A DNA stretch of 64,000 bases from Microlunatus elymi (GTDB lineage: Bacteria > Actinomycetota > Actinomycetes > Propionibacteriales > Propionibacteriaceae): assembly GCF_007362775.1 (NCBI RefSeq), contig NZ_CP041692.1, forward strand, positions 1,612,001-1,676,000, given 5' to 3'. Shown one piece after another: positions 61,532 to 64,000 of this stretch. Each line of letters starts with the position of its first letter. Positions within the stretch are counted from its first letter, which is position 1. Below the pieces are notes generated by a model. The model ran no database searches. It saw only the letters and a program-made list of their open reading frames with translations, and had not been told where the DNA came from. Position numbers and translations under genes: made by a program.

Positions 61532-63181
61532 CCTCGATCTTTCGTCTGGCTCGTTGTTGATCATGGTTGTAGTGGTTGAGGCTTCGATCGATGGTGTGGG
61601 CAGGGGTGGGCTCCGGCGCTGTGTCCGCCGGTTCTCCGTGGTCCTTGGTCGTTGGGGTAGGGGCTGGTTGGTCAGGCGGTGCTCAGGCTGGTCCAGGCGT
61701 GGTCGATGTAGTGGTTCCAGGGCCAGCCGCGTGGGAGTCGCAGGAGGTGTCGGCGGCTGGTGTGGATGATGCGTCCGGCCACGGCGAGGATGCGGAAGCG
61801 GAGTCGTTTGGGTTCCCACCGGCGGATGTCGGCGGTGGGTTCGAAGGCCAGGGTCTGGGTCCAGGCCAGGAGGTCGGCTGCCAGGGCGACGATCTCGACC
61901 CAGATCCGGTTCTGGTTGTAGCCGTGGAAGGGCAGGTTGCGTAGTCCGGTGTCTTTCAGGGCGCGGATCCGGTCTTCGCAGCGGGCGCGTTGGCGGTGTC
62001 GGACTTCCAGCACCGGGATGGTCCAGCCCGGGCCGCGGGTGTTGGTGGCAAAGCAGGTGACCCGCCAGCCGTTGTGATCGGTCAACCTCAGCTGGGCGCC
62101 GGGATGGGGCCGTTCCCGGCGGGCGATCACCCGCATCTGGGCCGGCCACTCGTCCTGGCCACGGGTCAGGGGTGGCATCCACCGGGTGAGTTCGGCGACC
62201 TCGGCACCCTCACGCCGATCACCGTTGCTGTCCAGGGCCGGCTGCCAGGCCTGGTCCGGGATCGTCTCGATCGCGGCCGCGACCCGGTTGCTGGCCTTGA
62301 ACCCGACGCTGTATTCCAGACCGGCAGCGATGACGTGGTCGAGGAAGTCTTTGTTGCCTGGTCCGGAATCGGTCCGCACCAGCACCGCGTCGCGTTCACC
62401 GGGCGGGAGTTGAGCCAGGGCGTGGTCCAGGGTGTTGATGTGGTCGGCACTGTCCATCGCCGAGGCCCATCCCGGCCGCAGATCGATGGCCAGCGTGTCG
62501 GCGGTGCCGTGTTCGCCGTGATCGACGAACGCGCAGATCGGATGGAACCCGTAACCCCGCTTATAGGTCCGGCCGGCGCCTTGTTTGTCCGAATGCGCGG
62601 TCACCAACGTGGGATCGATATCGATGATCACCTGCCCGCCATCGCGCTGCCCGGACGGTCCCGACACCGGCCGCCGCCGGGCCCAGACCCGGCCCCGGGC
62701 CGTCGCGTGAACCGAGCGGATCGCGGTCACCACCTCATCGACATCGGCGGCCAGTGTTGTGAACAGTCGTGAGATTATCGGGTCCGAGGCCACCGGGCCG
62801 AACACCTCAGGCTGGGCCCGGACCGCGGCCACATCGGCCAGACAATCCCCACCCAGGGCGACCGCGACAGTCACATCGAGCAGGATCTTGCCCGGATCAT
62901 GCACGTAGCGATCGGCCCGCCACCGAGCCAACGCCCTCGACAAGGCCCGATCCAGACCGGCAGCCCGGATCGTCTCGGTCAACAACAACGCACCCGACGA
63001 CGAAATCAACGACTCACGCCTGGGATCAAGAACCAGTCCGCCACCTCGGTTACGCTTCACCTGCGGAGTGCCTTTCCCCTTGGATGATTCACGACTCAGA
63101 CAATCGCTAGTCTTCCAAGCAGGACAGGCACTTCCGTGTTTCAACCCACGGTCACAACACCAAGATCACGAAATATCGAGG
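61532..63181 (-). mobile_element. IS1380-family insertion sequence, complete
   Basis: 1650-bp element. Ends: CCTCGATCTTTCGT (61532-61545) and ACGAAATATCGAGG (63168-63181) are inverted repeats with 13 of 14 matching. Flanked by CTAG on both sides (4 bp, the length known for IS1380). One intact transposase gene on the minus strand. Both ends and the ORF look undamaged, so the insertion is probably recent and the element potentially active. Confidence 0.9.
61672..63060 (-). CDS. IS1380 family transposase
   Basis: 462 residues from GTG 63060 (start of VKRNRGGGLVLDPRRE, with AAAGG upstream); an in-frame TTG at 63144 would add 28 residues. DDE-type elements: VIIDIDPTLVTAHSDKQGAG (first Asp), AVLVRTDSGPGNKDFLDHV (second Asp), and ARCEDRIRALKDTGLRNLP carrying the YREK-like Glu, all typical of IS4/IS1380-group transposases. 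The N-terminal part (VAVALGGDCLADVAAVRAQ, GPVASDPIISRLF) is also the IS1380 pattern. Acts on the element ends described separately; carries no passenger gene. Confidence 0.93.
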   Translation of the reverse strand: MKRNRGGGLVLDPRRESLISSSGALLLTETIRAAGLDRALSRALARWRADRYVHDPGKILLDVTVAVALGGDCLADVAAVRAQPEVFGPVASDPIISRLFTTLAADVDEVVTAIRSVHATARGRVWARRRPVSGPSGQRDGGQVIIDIDPTLVTAHSDKQGAGRTYKRGYGFHPICAFVDHGEHGTADTLAIDLRPGWASAMDSADHINTLDHALAQLPPGERDAVLVRTDSGPGNKDFLDHVIAAGLEYSVGFKASNRVAAAIETIPDQAWQPALDSNGDRREGAEVAELTRWMPPLTRGQDEWPAQMRVIARRERPHPGAQLRLTDHNGWRVTCFATNTRGPGWTIPVLEVRHRQRARCEDRIRALKDTGLRNLPFHGYNQNRIWVEIVALAADLLAWTQTLAFEPTADIRRWEPKRLRFRILAVAGRIIHTSRRHLLRLPRGWPWNHYIDHAWTSLSTA

Positions 63182-63185
63182 CTAG
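63182..63185. other. Target-site duplication, right copy (CTAG)
   Basis: CTAG directly before ATG 63186. Removing the IS and one CTAG recreates TAGATG, with the Trm112-like stop abutting the next start. Confidence 0.8.
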
Positions 63186-64000
63186 ATGCCCTTCTTCGAC
63201 GATTCCCTGCTGGACGATCCCACCGCCCTGGCGGCGGCCGACGGCATGCTGCGCCGGCTCGCGCAGGCCGGCGCCCGGATCCGGATCGAGGCCGAACAGG
63301 CCGCTGCGGCGTTGTCGGCGGTGGTCGAGCTGCCGCGGCCACGAGCTGTGATCGCGGCCGGTTCGGAAGCCCGGCTGATCCGGTCCATGCTCGAACCGAG
63401 TTGCCCGGTGCCGTTCCTGGCCTGGCCACGGCACGGCCTGCCCGGCTGGGTGGGTGCGCTGGATCTGGTGGTGGTGCTGGCCACCGACGGCGCCGACGCC
63501 AACCTGGTCGCGACCGCGCGTGAGGCGATCCGCCGCGGCAGCCAGTTGATCATCGCCTGCCCGCAGCCATCGGTGATCGCCGAGCGTGTGTCCGGGCGGG
63601 ACGCGATCATGCTGCCGACCAAGACCGGAGACACCCTGGCGGCGGCGGTGATCGTGCTGGCCGCGCTGCACCGGATGCAGCTCGGGCCGATCGTGGACGC
63701 CGAGGCCGTTGCCGGCGCGTTCGACCGGGTGGCCGAGGACTGCTCCCCGTACGTCGACGTGGCCGAGAATCCGGCCAAGGATCTCGCGCTCGGGCTGGCC
63801 GAGACACAGCCGTTGGTCTGGGGCGGGTCGGTGCTGGCCAGCCGCGCCAGCCGCCGGGTGGCCGAGACGTTGCGCGCGGCCAGCGGGCGAGCTGCGTTGG
63901 CCGCAGATGCGGGGGAATTGGTGCCGGTGCTGGCATCGGTCACCCGCAAGGATCTTTTCGACGATCCGTTCGAGAACCCGCAGCCGTCCGAACGACGGCC
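63186..64000 (+). CDS. SIS-type phosphosugar isomerase-like protein (partial, C-terminus off window)
   Basis: Open to the window end, at least 271 codons. It begins MPFFDDSLLDDPTALAAADG; the first half has AVIAAGSEARLIRSMLEP and LDLVVVLATDGADANLVATAREAIRRGSQLIIAC, the Ser/Thr-rich strand-loop-helix pattern of SIS domains, then LPTKTGDTLAAAVIVLAAL. Such bacterial phosphoglucose/phosphomannose isomerase-like proteins (Rv3256c position) follow manB in actinobacteria. It probably belongs to mannose-phosphate metabolism, but catalysis is unproven. The IS cuts it off from the manB operon, so expression may now depend on a promoter in or near the IS end. Confidence 0.82.
   Translation, partial: MPFFDDSLLDDPTALAAADGMLRRLAQAGARIRIEAEQAAAALSAVVELPRPRAVIAAGSEARLIRSMLEPSCPVPFLAWPRHGLPGWVGALDLVVVLATDGADANLVATAREAIRRGSQLIIACPQPSVIAERVSGRDAIMLPTKTGDTLAAAVIVLAALHRMQLGPIVDAEAVAGAFDRVAEDCSPYVDVAENPAKDLALGLAETQPLVWGGSVLASRASRRVAETLRAASGRAALAADAGELVPVLASVTRKDLFDDPFENPQPSERR

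Overview
The window is GC-rich, densely packed actinobacterial chromosome. The LysX-type fused lysyl-phosphatidylglycerol synthase/lysyl-tRNA synthetase, a WhiB regulator, F420 genes (cofD/cofE), DUF3499, DUF5719 and many apparently leaderless genes (a TAnnnT hexamer 6-8 nt before the start codon) fit an actinomycete of the Propionibacteriaceae/Nocardioides type. Microlunatus-like is my best guess from gene content and intergenic repeats, but it is an inference. I saw no rRNA, tRNA, CRISPR array or prophage.

Layout. 1-4.2 kb: carbohydrate ABC transporter (lipoprotein cut by the window edge, two permeases) with a LacI regulator and a double palindromic operator. 4.3-8.4 kb: purK (carrying an apparent 1-nt frameshift), purE, an EI24-type membrane protein and a secreted phosphatase made of two tandem HAD domains. 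8.5-11.1 kb: universal stress protein, TIM-barrel isomerase and Gfo/Idh oxidoreductase. 11.1-16.5 kb (minus strand): lysX, a membrane-anchored alpha/beta hydrolase and an SGNH hydrolase, probably one envelope-lipid operon. 16.6-24.8 kb: RidA, GH2 beta-mannosidase, CsbD, small membrane protein, acyl-CoA dehydrogenase flanked by repeats, AAA ATPase, small proteins and a putative RHH/DUF5615 toxin-antitoxin pair. 24.8-33.9 kb: GH51 arabinofuranosidase, lipid kinase, two LCP ligases, two glycosyltransferases and a Tat/lipoprotein intradiol dioxygenase-like protein. 34.0-37.2 kb: UvrA paralogue and a Phd/PIN toxin-antitoxin pair.

37.4-47.7 kb: a complete myo-inositol catabolic cluster (GntR regulator, iolC, LacD-like aldolase, iolB, iolD, iolE-like, iolG, iolA/mmsA), mostly with ATGA overlaps. 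Together the enzymes would take myo-inositol via 2-keto-inositol, the dione, 5-deoxyglucuronate and DKGP to DHAP plus acetyl-CoA. 47.7-48.2 kb is a gene-poor stretch with structured repeats.

48.2-64.0 kb matches in content the mycobacterial whiB2-fbiA-fbiB-manC/manB neighbourhood: TIGR03089 protein, manC, cofE, cofD, whiB, a large membrane GT2, DUF5719, a metallopeptidase-like protein, DUF3499, manB, a Trm112-like protein and a SIS-type phosphosugar-isomerase-like protein (cut by the window edge). An IS1380-family element with 14-bp inverted ends and a CTAG target duplication sits exactly at the TAG|ATG junction between the last two genes.

Across the window the palindrome TGATCA is strongly over-represented. 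Inside genes it is often spelled with codons (TTT, GAT, CAT, TTG) that neighbouring genes avoid, suggesting DNA-level selection or amplification.
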